Positions 56,773-64,000 of a DNA stretch of 64,000 nucleotides are shown here, in pieces. Numbering within the stretch: the first letter of the stretch is position 1; every line of letters starts with the position of its first letter. This DNA comes from JAICSD01 sp963836665 (GTDB lineage: Bacteria; Acidobacteriota; Vicinamibacteria; Vicinamibacterales; 2-12-FULL-66-21). Under the pieces are notes generated by a model, which did no database searches, was not told the DNA's origin, and saw only the letters and a list, made by a program, of their open reading frames with translations. Where the stretch lies: NCBI GenBank assembly GCA_963836665.1, contig CAWIKL010000001.1, positions 496,001 to 560,000 on the forward strand, in the 5' to 3' direction. A program made the position numbers and the translations under genes.

Positions 56773-58107
56773 ATGATCGCGCCCGCGCGGGTGGCGGCCT
56801 ACGAAACCCTGCTCGCCGTCGACGGCGGGCGGGCCGATCTTCCCTCCGCGCTGGCGCGCGCCCGCGGCGGCCTTGCCGACGAGCGCGACCGCGCGCTCGC
56901 CGGCGAGATCGCGACGGGAGCCATCCGCTGGCAGGCGGTGGCGGATCACCTCGTGCGTGCGTATTCCGGCCGGGCGCCTGGCAAGCTCGACGCCGAGGTA
57001 CGAGCGATCCTGCGCCTAAGCATTTTCCAGCTCCTCCACCTCGATCGCGTCCCCGCATCGGCGGTCGTCGACGACGCCGTCAACCTGACGGGGCGAGCCG
57101 GAAAGCGCAGCGCCGCGGGGTTTGTCAACGCGGTCCTGCGCCGCGTCTCGCGCGAACGCGCTCATCTGCCCTTGCCGGACGCGCCTCCAATCGACCTGAT
57201 CTCGATCACGCTCTCGCACCCGAGCTGGCTCGCCGCGCGATGGATCGCGCGCCACGGCGAAGCGGCGGCCGTGGCCTGGGCACGTTTCAACAACACGCCG
57301 GCGGCACTGACCTTGCGAGTCAACACGCTCGTCACGACGCGCGACGCGCTCGCCGGCGATCTGGCTGCGGCCGGCGTCGAAACCGAGGCCGCGCGTTTCG
57401 CCCCGGACGCGCTCATCGTCACCGCTGGCAATCCGTTGTCGACCCGGTTCGCCGGGATGGGCGCGTTCGTGGTCCAGGACGAGGCGTCGCAACTGGTCGG
57501 CCTGTTCGCGGGAGCTCGCCCCGGCGAGCGGGTTCTCGACGCCTGTGCGTCGCCGGGCGGCAAGACGACACAGATGGCGGCCGCGATGCGCGACGACGGC
57601 GTCGTCGTCGCCGCCGACGTGCGCGGGCGGCGGCTCGATCTGCTGCGCCGGAGCGTGGCGGCATCCGGTGCGCGCTCCGTGCGCGTCGTCCAGGCCGACG
57701 CGCGCGCAACGCCGCCGTATGGGCCGGCGTTCGACCTCGTGCTGGTGGACGCGCCGTGCTCGGGACTGGGCACGATCCGGCGCGATCCCGACGTGCGTTG
57801 GCGGCGCGCCGAAGCGGATCTCCCCGGCCTGGCGACAGCACAACGGGCCATGCTCGATCAGCTGGCCACGGTCGTCGCACCGGGCGGTCGTCTCGTCTAT
57901 GCCACGTGCTCCAGCGAGCCGGAGGAGAACGAAGCGGTCGTCAACGGTTTCCTCGACGCGCATCCGGTATTTCGTCGCGTCATGCCGCCCGCGTTCAAGG
58001 ACCGCCCCGCGCTGACGGCGCTCTTGGACGCGGAGGGGGCCCTGCAGACGCGCCCGTTCCGCGACGGCCTGGAAGCGTTCTACGCGGCGATGCTGGTAAA
58101 CTACTGA
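56773..58107 (+). CDS. rsmB: 16S rRNA (cytosine-967-C5)-methyltransferase
   Basis: 444 residues. The N-terminal NusB-like RNA-binding domain spans residues 1-135 (VPASAVVDDAVNLTGRAGK, GFVNAVLRRVSRER). The SAM-dependent part has DACASPGGKTTQMAAAM, VLVDAPCSGLGTIRRDPDVR (catalytic PCS) and RLVYATCSSEPEENE (second catalytic TCS). This two-Cys arrangement is specific to Sun/RsmB m5C enzymes. It lies between fmt and a PASTA gene. Confidence 0.94.
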   Translation: MIAPARVAAYETLLAVDGGRADLPSALARARGGLADERDRALAGEIATGAIRWQAVADHLVRAYSGRAPGKLDAEVRAILRLSIFQLLHLDRVPASAVVDDAVNLTGRAGKRSAAGFVNAVLRRVSRERAHLPLPDAPPIDLISITLSHPSWLAARWIARHGEAAAVAWARFNNTPAALTLRVNTLVTTRDALAGDLAAAGVETEAARFAPDALIVTAGNPLSTRFAGMGAFVVQDEASQLVGLFAGARPGERVLDACASPGGKTTQMAAAMRDDGVVVAADVRGRRLDLLRRSVAASGARSVRVVQADARATPPYGPAFDLVLVDAPCSGLGTIRRDPDVRWRRAEADLPGLATAQRAMLDQLATVVAPGGRLVYATCSSEPEENEAVVNGFLDAHPVFRRVMPPAFKDRPALTALLDAEGALQTRPFRDGLEAFYAAMLVNY

Positions 58108-58111
58108 GCAC

Positions 58112-58834
58112 ATGGCGTTATCGACGCGCGTCTGGGGCGCCGGCAAGCGGCTGCTCCTCGCCGGCGTACTCGTGCTCACCTATTTCGTCTTCGCGGCGGC
58201 GTCGATGCGGCTCGCGCTCAAGACGCGCGACGTGGCGGTGCCGGCGCTCGCGGGCAAGAGCGTCGGCGAAGCCGGCGTAATCCTTGCGGCCTCAGGACTG
58301 AATCTCCGGGTCGAAGAGCAGCGCCGTGGCGACACGGCGCTGCCGGCGGGACAGATCGTCAGCCAGGACCCGCAGGCGGGCGTGAAGACCCGACGCGAGC
58401 GCAGCGTCAAGGTGTGGATAAGCGCCGGCGAGCGCGCGGCGACGGTGCCGTCGCTCCTGGGTGACTCGCAGCGCGCCGCGGAGATGCGCGCCCGGCAGGA
58501 CGGCCTCCAGGTTGCGTCGATTGCTGAAATCCGTTCCGACGACTACACGGCCGATACGATCATCGCGCAGAACCCTGCGCCGAAGACGAGCGGCGCGCGG
58601 GTGGCGCTGCTGGTCAACCGCCGCGAGAACAGCGGCACGTTCGTCATGCCGGATCTCATCGGCGTCAACGGCGATCGCGCCGCCGATCTCCTGCGCGCGC
58701 GCGGCTTCCGGGTCTCAGTGGTCGGTGATCATCCATATCCTGGCGTTCCCGGCGGCATCGTCCTGCGGCAGAGTCCGCAGGGAGGATTCCAGATCGGCAA
58801 CAGCGATCCGATCTCCCTGGAGGTCAGCCGCTGA
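58112..58834 (+). CDS. Membrane-anchored PASTA-domain protein lacking a kinase
   Basis: 240 residues. After a short cytoplasmic stretch there is one membrane segment (LLLAGVLVLTYFVFAAASM) and three PASTA repeats: residues 40-105 (AVPALAGKSVGEAGVILAAS), 110-172 (TVPSLLGDSQRAAEMRARQD) and 178-240 (VMPDLIGVNGDRAADLLRAR). PASTA domains bind peptidoglycan fragments, usually as the outer part of PrkC-type kinases or of PBPs; here neither is attached. It overlaps rpe by one base (TGATG). Confidence 0.9.
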   Translation: MALSTRVWGAGKRLLLAGVLVLTYFVFAAASMRLALKTRDVAVPALAGKSVGEAGVILAASGLNLRVEEQRRGDTALPAGQIVSQDPQAGVKTRRERSVKVWISAGERAATVPSLLGDSQRAAEMRARQDGLQVASIAEIRSDDYTADTIIAQNPAPKTSGARVALLVNRRENSGTFVMPDLIGVNGDRAADLLRARGFRVSVVGDHPYPGVPGGIVLRQSPQGGFQIGNSDPISLEVSR

Positions 58835-59514
58835 TGCGACCGGCCGGGATCCTTCAGATCGCGCCGTCGTTGCTGTCTGCCGATTTCGCTGCGTTGGGCG
58901 ACGCGGTGCGGCTGGCGCAGGACTCGGGGGCCGACCTGATCCACTACGACGTGATGGACGGACACTTCGTCCCGAACATCACGATGGGGCCGGCCATCCT
59001 CAAGTCGCTGTCGCGTGTCGCGCGCGTGCCGATAGATGCGCACCTGATGATCGAGCAGCCCGACCGCTATATCGAGGCGTTCGTCGAGGCGGGGGCGGCG
59101 AGCATCGCGGTGCACGTCGAAGCGGTGGTGCACCTGCACCGGACGATTCATTTCATCCAGTCCACCGGCGCCAAGGCGGGGGTGGCGCTGAATCCGGCCA
59201 CGCCGGTGGCCGCGCTCGAGGAGATCGCCGGCGACCTCGATTACGTCCTGGTGATGACGGTCAACCCGGGATTCGGAGGCCAGACTTTCATCCCGCGTTC
59301 GGAGTCTAAAGTACGGGCCGTGCGGGAACTGCTCGACAAGAACGGCAACCCGGCGCCGATTGCCGTCGACGGCGGCATTGACGTGCGTAGCGCGCCGCGC
59401 ATTGTCCAGGCCGGCGCCGATATCCTGGTCGCCGGCAGCGCGGTCTTCGGTAGCGCCGATCCTGGGCGCGCGATCGGCGAACTGCGCGCCGCCGCAACGG
59501 CGGTTACCCGCTAA
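58834..59514 (+). CDS. rpe: Ribulose-phosphate 3-epimerase
   Basis: 226 residues of TIM-barrel fold. The motifs IAPSLLSADFAALGD, HYDVMDGHFVPNITMGP (metal and acid-base Asp), DAHLMIEQPDRYIEAF, VLVMTVNPGFGGQTFIP and IAVDGGIDVRSAP are all intact. It interconverts ribulose-5-P and xylulose-5-P in the pentose phosphate pathway. Confidence 0.96.
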   Translation: MRPAGILQIAPSLLSADFAALGDAVRLAQDSGADLIHYDVMDGHFVPNITMGPAILKSLSRVARVPIDAHLMIEQPDRYIEAFVEAGAASIAVHVEAVVHLHRTIHFIQSTGAKAGVALNPATPVAALEEIAGDLDYVLVMTVNPGFGGQTFIPRSESKVRAVRELLDKNGNPAPIAVDGGIDVRSAPRIVQAGADILVAGSAVFGSADPGRAIGELRAAATAVTR

Positions 59515-59910
59515 ATGCCGACGTCGGTGGCGAAGGTCCGCGTCCGCTACGCCGAAACCGATAAAATGGGTGTCGTCTATTACGCGAACTACCTCGTCTG
59601 GTTCGAGGTGGGCCGTGCCGATCTGCTGCGATCGCTCGGCTGGAGCTACCGGGACATGGAAGCGGCCGGCGTCTCGCTGCCAGTGATCGAGGCCCGCTGC
59701 ACGTACCTGCGCCCGGCGCGCTATGACGATGAGATTGAGATCCGGACGACGGGACGGCTGCTGTCGCCGGTGCGCATGGAGTTCGACTACGACATGATCA
59801 GAGTTCACGACGGAACGGTCGCGGCCACCGGCAAGACGGTGCATGCGGCGCTCGATACCAACGGCCGTCCCTGCCGATTGCCCGCGCGGGTGCGCGAGGT
59901 TTTCGCGTGA
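59515..59910 (+). CDS. Acyl-CoA thioesterase, YbgC/hotdog family
   Basis: 131 residues. It begins VRVRYAETDKMGVVYYANYL, the hotdog-fold motif with the active Asp/Tyr region seen in YbgC and 4-hydroxybenzoyl-CoA thioesterases, followed by WFEVGRADLLRSLGWSYRDM. In proteobacteria YbgC is linked to the Tol-Pal envelope complex; here bamD follows nearby. Its substrate is not readable. The stop overlaps the epimerase GTG (GTGA). Confidence 0.88.
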   Translation: MPTSVAKVRVRYAETDKMGVVYYANYLVWFEVGRADLLRSLGWSYRDMEAAGVSLPVIEARCTYLRPARYDDEIEIRTTGRLLSPVRMEFDYDMIRVHDGTVAATGKTVHAALDTNGRPCRLPARVREVFA

Positions 59911-60848
59911 AGGCGCTCGTCACCGGCGCAGCCGGGTTCATCGGATCGCATCTCACGGCAGCGCTGCTCGACAAAGGGGCGTCGGTGGTGGGCGTCGACT
60001 GTTTCACCGACTATTATCCGCGCGCCATCAAGGAACGGAACCTCGAAGAGAACAGGCTTCGCCAGGGCTTTCGCTTCGCCGAAACGGCGCTGGAGACGGC
60101 GGACTTGCCGTCGCTTCTCGATGGCGTAACGCACGTGTTCCATCTCGCAGCGCAGGCGGGCGTGCGCAAGAGCTGGGGCAAGGACTTCAGGACGTATACG
60201 GTCAACAACATCGAGGCGACGCAGCTCCTGCTCGAGGCGTGCGTCGGCAGGCCGATCGAGCGCTTTGTGCACGCGTCGAGCTCGTCGGTCTATGGCGACC
60301 GTGCGCCAATCCCCATGCGAGAGGACGCGCTGCCGCAGCCGGTGTCGCCGTACGGCGTCACCAAGATGGCAGCCGAGCAGCTCGGTTATCTCTATCACGT
60401 GAACTACCAACTGCCGGTCGTGGCGATGCGCTACTTCACGGTCTACGGCCCGCGGCAGCGGCCCGACATGGCGTTCCATCGTTTCATTCGCGCAGCCCTC
60501 GGCGGTGAGCCGATCACACTCTACGGTGATGGCGGGCAGACGCGTGATTTCACCTTCGTCTCCGACGCCGTCGCCGCCACGGTCGCGGCAGGCGAGCGCG
60601 GCGTCGGCGGCCGTTCCTACAACATCGGCGGCGGCTCGCGCGTGTCGATGCACGATGTCATCCGCATCATCGAAGGCGTGGCCGGCCATTCACTCACCGT
60701 CAACCGCGAACCGGTCCAGAAAGGCGACATGCGCGACACCTACGCCGACACGTCGCTGGCGCGCCAGGACCTGGGATTTCTGCCGAAGGTGCCGCTCGAC
60801 GAGGGCATCCAGGCTGAGTACCGCTGGCTGTCGTCCCTGCCCGCATGA
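59907..60848 (+). CDS. NAD-dependent sugar-nucleotide epimerase/dehydratase
   Basis: 313 residues, extended short-chain dehydrogenase. The NAD site is ALVTGAAGFIGSHL, then VFHLAAQAGVRKSWG, the catalytic ASSSSVYGDR and SPYGVTKMAAEQL (YxxxK), and RYFTVYGPRQRPDMAF. The sequence resembles UDP-glucuronate or UDP-glucose 4-epimerases; the exact sugar is uncertain. With the nucleotidyltransferase at 63034 it suggests cell-surface polysaccharide synthesis. Confidence 0.9.
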   Translation: MKALVTGAAGFIGSHLTAALLDKGASVVGVDCFTDYYPRAIKERNLEENRLRQGFRFAETALETADLPSLLDGVTHVFHLAAQAGVRKSWGKDFRTYTVNNIEATQLLLEACVGRPIERFVHASSSSVYGDRAPIPMREDALPQPVSPYGVTKMAAEQLGYLYHVNYQLPVVAMRYFTVYGPRQRPDMAFHRFIRAALGGEPITLYGDGGQTRDFTFVSDAVAATVAAGERGVGGRSYNIGGGSRVSMHDVIRIIEGVAGHSLTVNREPVQKGDMRDTYADTSLARQDLGFLPKVPLDEGIQAEYRWLSSLPA

Positions 60849-61669
60849 CCTGCATGAAAACACTCTCGACGTTCACCGCGATCGCCGTGCTCGCCGCGCT
60901 CCTCGGCGCGTGCGCCAGCGGCGGCCCCAAGAAGCCGCCGGCCGGCACCCCCGAACCCGACAAGTTCCTCTTCGATCGCGGCAACGAGAATCTGGCGAAG
61001 AAGCGCTGGATGGTGGCGCGTGAGTACTACCGGCAGCTCGTCGACAGCTACCCGCAGAGCCCGTACCGCGCCGACGCCAAGCTCGGCATCGGCGATACCT
61101 ACATGGGCGAGAAGTCCGCGGAGCAGTTCGTCCTGGCGATCAACGAGTTCCGCGAGTTCCTCAACTTCTATCCGACCAGCAAGCGCGCCCACTACGCGCA
61201 GTTCCGCCTGGCCATGGCGCATTTCAACCAGATGAAGGCACCGATGCGCGACCAGACGGAAACGCGGGATGCCATACGCGAACTGCAGGCGTACGTGACC
61301 CGCTATGCCGACCAGCCGTTGATCGGCGAGGCGAAGCAGCACCTGCGCGAGGCGAAGGATCGCCTCGACGAGTGGGACGTCGGCGTCGCCGATCATTACT
61401 TCCGCATCAAGTGGTACCCTGGCGTGGTCGGCCGCCTGGTGCCACTACTCAAGAGCGACCCGGAGTACACCGGACGCGACCGGGCGTACTTCATGCTGGG
61501 GGCGTCACTCGAGAAGGTGAACAAACCGGCGGAGGCACTGCCCTACTACGAGCGTCTGCTCAAGGAGTTCGAGCAGAGCCAGTACCTCGAACAGGCGAAG
61601 AAGCGGGTCGCCGATCTGAAGTCGACGTTGCCGGCGGCACAGGGAGTCGGCAAAGGAGGCCCATCGTGA
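60845..61669 (+). CDS. bamD: Outer membrane assembly lipoprotein BamD
   Basis: 274 residues. A lipoprotein signal ends in LAALLGACASG (lipobox with Cys). TPR-like helices follow: LFDRGNENLAKKRWMVAREY, YRQLVDSYPQSPYRADAKLG, FREFLNFYPTSKRAHYAQFR and LPYYERLLKEFEQSQYLEQA. This is the BamD/YfiO pattern, a partner of BamA in outer-membrane protein insertion, and indicates a diderm envelope. It overlaps both neighbours (ATGA and GTGA). Confidence 0.9.
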   Translation: MTCMKTLSTFTAIAVLAALLGACASGGPKKPPAGTPEPDKFLFDRGNENLAKKRWMVAREYYRQLVDSYPQSPYRADAKLGIGDTYMGEKSAEQFVLAINEFREFLNFYPTSKRAHYAQFRLAMAHFNQMKAPMRDQTETRDAIRELQAYVTRYADQPLIGEAKQHLREAKDRLDEWDVGVADHYFRIKWYPGVVGRLVPLLKSDPEYTGRDRAYFMLGASLEKVNKPAEALPYYERLLKEFEQSQYLEQAKKRVADLKSTLPAAQGVGKGGPS

Positions 61670-62418
61670 CTTTACCGATCGCGTGGATGGTGCCGGCGCT
61701 GACGCTGATCGCGCAGCAACCAGCCGTGAGCCAGACCGCGACGGCTGCCCCGAACCTCATCGAGGACATCGCGTGTGCGCCGATGAGCGCCAGCGCGCCG
61801 CCGCTCGGCGGCATGATCGTATCGGGCAGCTACGCGCATGGGCGGATCATGTTCGGCCCCGGCGAGGCGCTGATCGTCAACGCCGGCAGCCGGCAGGGCC
61901 TGCAGACCGGCCAGATGTTCTACGTCCGGCGGCACGTGCGCGACATGTTCACGCCGGCCTCCGTCGACTTCACGCCAGTCAGCATCCACACGGCCGGCTG
62001 GGTGACGATCGCCGAGGTCAAGGACGACGTCGCCGTCGCGCGGGTCACGCACGCGTGCGATGGCATCCTCGACGGCGACTACCTTGAGCCGTACACCGAT
62101 CCGGTGGCGCCGGAACCGGTTGTCGGCGGCGAGCCCGATTACGCGCATCCCGCCCGCATCGTGATGGCGGACGAGAAGATGCAAACGGGCGCGGCCGGTA
62201 CCTTGATGCTGATCAACCGCGGCAGCGATCACGGCGTGCACGCCGGGCAGAGCCTCACGATCTTCCGCGACACGGTCGCGGGCGCGGGGCCCGTGTTCGA
62301 GGTCGGACGCGCCACGATCCTGTCGGTGCGGCCGCAGACGTCCCTCATCCGCGTCGAAGCGTCGCGCGACGCTGTTTACATCGGCGACCTCGCGGCGATT
62401 CATCACATCCAGCCCTAG
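61666..62418 (+). CDS. Conserved exported protein, function unknown
   Basis: 250 residues from a GTG with AAAGGAGG about 6 bases upstream; the GTG overlaps the bamD stop. A short hydrophobic N-terminus (PIAWMVPALTLIAQQPAV) suggests export. Two similar beta-rich halves (ALIVNAGSRQGLQTGQMFYV and MLINRGSDHGVHAGQSLTIF) look like repeated LysM- or FlgT-C-like barrels. Coupling with bamD suggests an envelope role. Confidence 0.75.
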   Translation: MTLPIAWMVPALTLIAQQPAVSQTATAAPNLIEDIACAPMSASAPPLGGMIVSGSYAHGRIMFGPGEALIVNAGSRQGLQTGQMFYVRRHVRDMFTPASVDFTPVSIHTAGWVTIAEVKDDVAVARVTHACDGILDGDYLEPYTDPVAPEPVVGGEPDYAHPARIVMADEKMQTGAAGTLMLINRGSDHGVHAGQSLTIFRDTVAGAGPVFEVGRATILSVRPQTSLIRVEASRDAVYIGDLAAIHHIQP

Positions 62419-62420
62419 GG

Positions 62421-62440
62421 GAGGGCCGCGACGCGCCCTC
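62421..62440. terminator. Bidirectional terminator between convergent genes
   Basis: GAGGGC (62421-62426) pairs with GCCCTC (62435-62440) around an 8-base loop, followed by TTCTA. It lies in the 24-bp gap between the exported-protein stop and the pgsA stop. The T tract is weak, so efficiency is uncertain. Confidence 0.6.
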
Positions 62441-62442
62441 TT

Positions 62443-62991
62443 CTACCCCAATCGCACGAATTTTCTGTAGTAGTCCACGCCCGAGATGGTCGCCGTGACG
62501 AGCGCGACCCATAAGGCGACCGTTCCGACGATGTAGAACTGCTCCAGGTGATCCTGTCCGAGAATGAGTGCCAGGATCGCGACCACTTCGGCGAGCATCT
62601 TCAACTTGCCCATTGGCGAGGCGGGAATGACCACTCCTTTGCCATGCGCGATGCCACGCAAAACCGTGACGGCGAACTCGCGGCCGAGGATGACCGCGAC
62701 CATCCAGGCCGGGGCCAGGTCCATCTGGACGAGGGAGACGAGCGCCGCGGTGATGAGCAGCTTGTCGGCAAACGGATCCATCAGCTGGCCAAGCGTTGTG
62801 ATCTGCTTGCGCCGCCGTGCCAGGTAGCCGTCGAGCACGTCAGTCAGTGCTGCGATGCCGAAGATGGCTGCGCCGACCAGTTCCTTCCGCACGCCGAAGA
62901 TGAGCCGCCCCTCGAACTTGGTCAGCAGGACGACGACGAGCAGTGGGACGAGAAAAATCCTGCCGACGGTCAGCGCGTTCGGAAGGTTCAT
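62443..62991 (-). CDS. pgsA: CDP-diacylglycerol-glycerol-3-phosphate 3-phosphatidyltransferase
   Basis: 182 residues from the ATG at 62991. It starts MNLPNALTVGRIFLVPLLVV and carries the CDP-alcohol phosphatidyltransferase signature DVLDGYLARRRKQITTLGQL then MDPFADK (D-G-x2-A-R-x8-G-x3-D-x3-D pattern). There are four or more membrane segments. It makes phosphatidylglycerophosphate in the inner membrane. The frame is open far upstream, but only as an antisense shadow of the next gene. Confidence 0.94.
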   Translation of the reverse strand: MNLPNALTVGRIFLVPLLVVVLLTKFEGRLIFGVRKELVGAAIFGIAALTDVLDGYLARRRKQITTLGQLMDPFADKLLITAALVSLVQMDLAPAWMVAVILGREFAVTVLRGIAHGKGVVIPASPMGKLKMLAEVVAILALILGQDHLEQFYIVGTVALWVALVTATISGVDYYRKFVRLG

Positions 62992-63033
62992 TCTTGGCGC
63001 GATTCTATCAAAAGCATAAGATAGGAGATTGTC

Positions 63034-64000
63034 ATGAAGGCTATCCTCCTCGCCGGCGGCAAGGGCACGCGGCTGCGGCCGCTCACGGTGCACACGCCGA
63101 AACCGATCGTGCCGATCCTGAATCGGCCATTCCTCTACTACCAGATCGACCTGTTGAAGCAGATCCCGGAGATCGACGAGGTCATCCTCAGTCTCAACTA
63201 CCAGCCGCGGCGGATCGAAGAGATCTTCGGCGAGGGCGAGGGGCTGGGCATCCGCGTCCGCTACGTGGTCGAGCCGATGCCGCTTGGCACCGGCGGCGCG
63301 ATCCGCTACGCCGGCGACTCGCTGACCGAGTCGGTCGTTGTGTTCAACGGGGACGTACTGACCCAGGTCGACCTCGGCGCCGTGCTCCGGCTGCACCGCG
63401 AGCGCAAGGCGAAGGCGACGATCGTGCTGACGCCGGTCGAGAATCCGCGCGCCTACGGCCTGGTCGAGACCGACGCGCAGGGCAACGTCAGCCGGTTCCT
63501 CGAAAAGCCCGGCGAGGACGAGATCACCTGCAATACGATCAACGCGGGCATCTACGTGCTCGAGCCCGACACCTTCGATCGCATTCCGAAGGATACGGCC
63601 TGGTCGATCGAGCGAAGCTATTTCCCGTCGTTGATCGAGCGCGGGGAGACCTTCGTCGCCTACGTCTACGACGGCTACTGGATCGACATCGGCACGCCCG
63701 GCAAGTACCTGCAGGTCCATCGCGACATCATGGACGGCCGCTACGCGGCGCCGCCGTTCAACGGCACACCGTCGGCATGGGTCTCGCCGGAGGCACGCAT
63801 CGACCCTGGCGTCGAGATCCACGGCCCCTGCTTCATCGACGAGGGATCGGTCATCAAGGCGGGGGCAAAGATCCTCCCCTACTCGGTCATCGGCCGCCAG
63901 ACCCACATCGAGGAAGGGGCCGTCGTCGACGGGGCCATCGTCTGGCCGAACGGCTGGATCGGCGCCGACGCGGCGCTACACGGCTCGATCCTCGGCCGGA
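63034..64000 (+). CDS. Sugar-phosphate nucleotidyltransferase (mannose-1-phosphate guanylyltransferase-like), truncated by window end
   Basis: 322 codons are visible and open to the edge. AGGAGA precedes the ATG by 6 bases. MKAILLAGGKGTRLRPLTVH is the nucleotide-binding loop; TPKPIVPILNRPFL, PLGTGGAIRYAGD, VVFNGDVLTQVD, the EKP site FLEKPGED and YDGYWIDIGTPGKYL complete the catalytic domain. From about residue 255 a left-handed beta-helix begins (EIHGPCFIDEGSVIKAGAKI). The sugar (mannose or glucose) cannot be told apart here. Confidence 0.92.
   Translation, partial: MKAILLAGGKGTRLRPLTVHTPKPIVPILNRPFLYYQIDLLKQIPEIDEVILSLNYQPRRIEEIFGEGEGLGIRVRYVVEPMPLGTGGAIRYAGDSLTESVVVFNGDVLTQVDLGAVLRLHRERKAKATIVLTPVENPRAYGLVETDAQGNVSRFLEKPGEDEITCNTINAGIYVLEPDTFDRIPKDTAWSIERSYFPSLIERGETFVAYVYDGYWIDIGTPGKYLQVHRDIMDGRYAAPPFNGTPSAWVSPEARIDPGVEIHGPCFIDEGSVIKAGAKILPYSVIGRQTHIEEGAVVDGAIVWPNGWIGADAALHGSILGR

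Overview
The window is high-GC chromosomal DNA that looks like an acidobacterium, most likely of the Vicinamibacteria type. This is inferred from gene families, not from a marker gene: a PadR regulator followed by a duplicated orphan MacB-type permease, a SpoIVB-like S55 peptidase outside a spore former, a fused AroD-AroE, and dense operons with ATGA/GTGA overlaps.

Left host flank (1-13.5 kb). A leftward aroDE-trpE-trpG-trpD-trpC-trpF operon is preceded by a trp attenuator. A 29-residue leader peptide carries three tandem Trp codons between two Tyr codons, followed by mutually exclusive hairpins and a terminator with a T tract. Next come an exported S55 peptidase, an exported beta-propeller protein, an ECF sigma/anti-sigma pair, a TPR protein, and the 3' part of a sigma-54 activator gene.

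Island (13,503-51,561, about 38 kb). An 8-bp repeat, CCCTCGAT, stands at both ends. Joining the flanks through one copy restores an open frame of about 1,066 codons for a sigma-54-dependent regulator, read exactly across its Walker A motif. The island therefore sits inside that gene. Its right end has a replication and integration module: XRE regulator, prim-pol primase, RecA-like helicase, an array of CGTTACC iterons and a large serine integrase whose frame runs through attR. The rest is cargo: two related exported proteins with triple Ig-like modules, a possible ADP-ribosyltransferase, DUF4062 and DUF4393 (Abi-alpha) genes, a resolvase with a ribbon-helix-helix gene, DUF4145, a possible PD-(D/E)XK protein, an HNH-like protein, a type I restriction-modification locus, three dispersed repeats of about 220 bp and a 102-bp tandem repeat. 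Many island genes carry single-base frameshifts. They are densest in hsdMSR, whereas about 25 kb of flanking host genes show none.

Right host flank (51.6-64 kb). The 5' part of the split regulator is followed by aroC, def, fmt, rsmB, a PASTA-only protein, rpe, a thioesterase, a sugar-nucleotide epimerase, bamD, a conserved exported protein, pgsA (convergent) and a sugar-phosphate nucleotidyltransferase that runs off the window. No rRNA, tRNA or CRISPR array was recognised, although no covariance search could be run.
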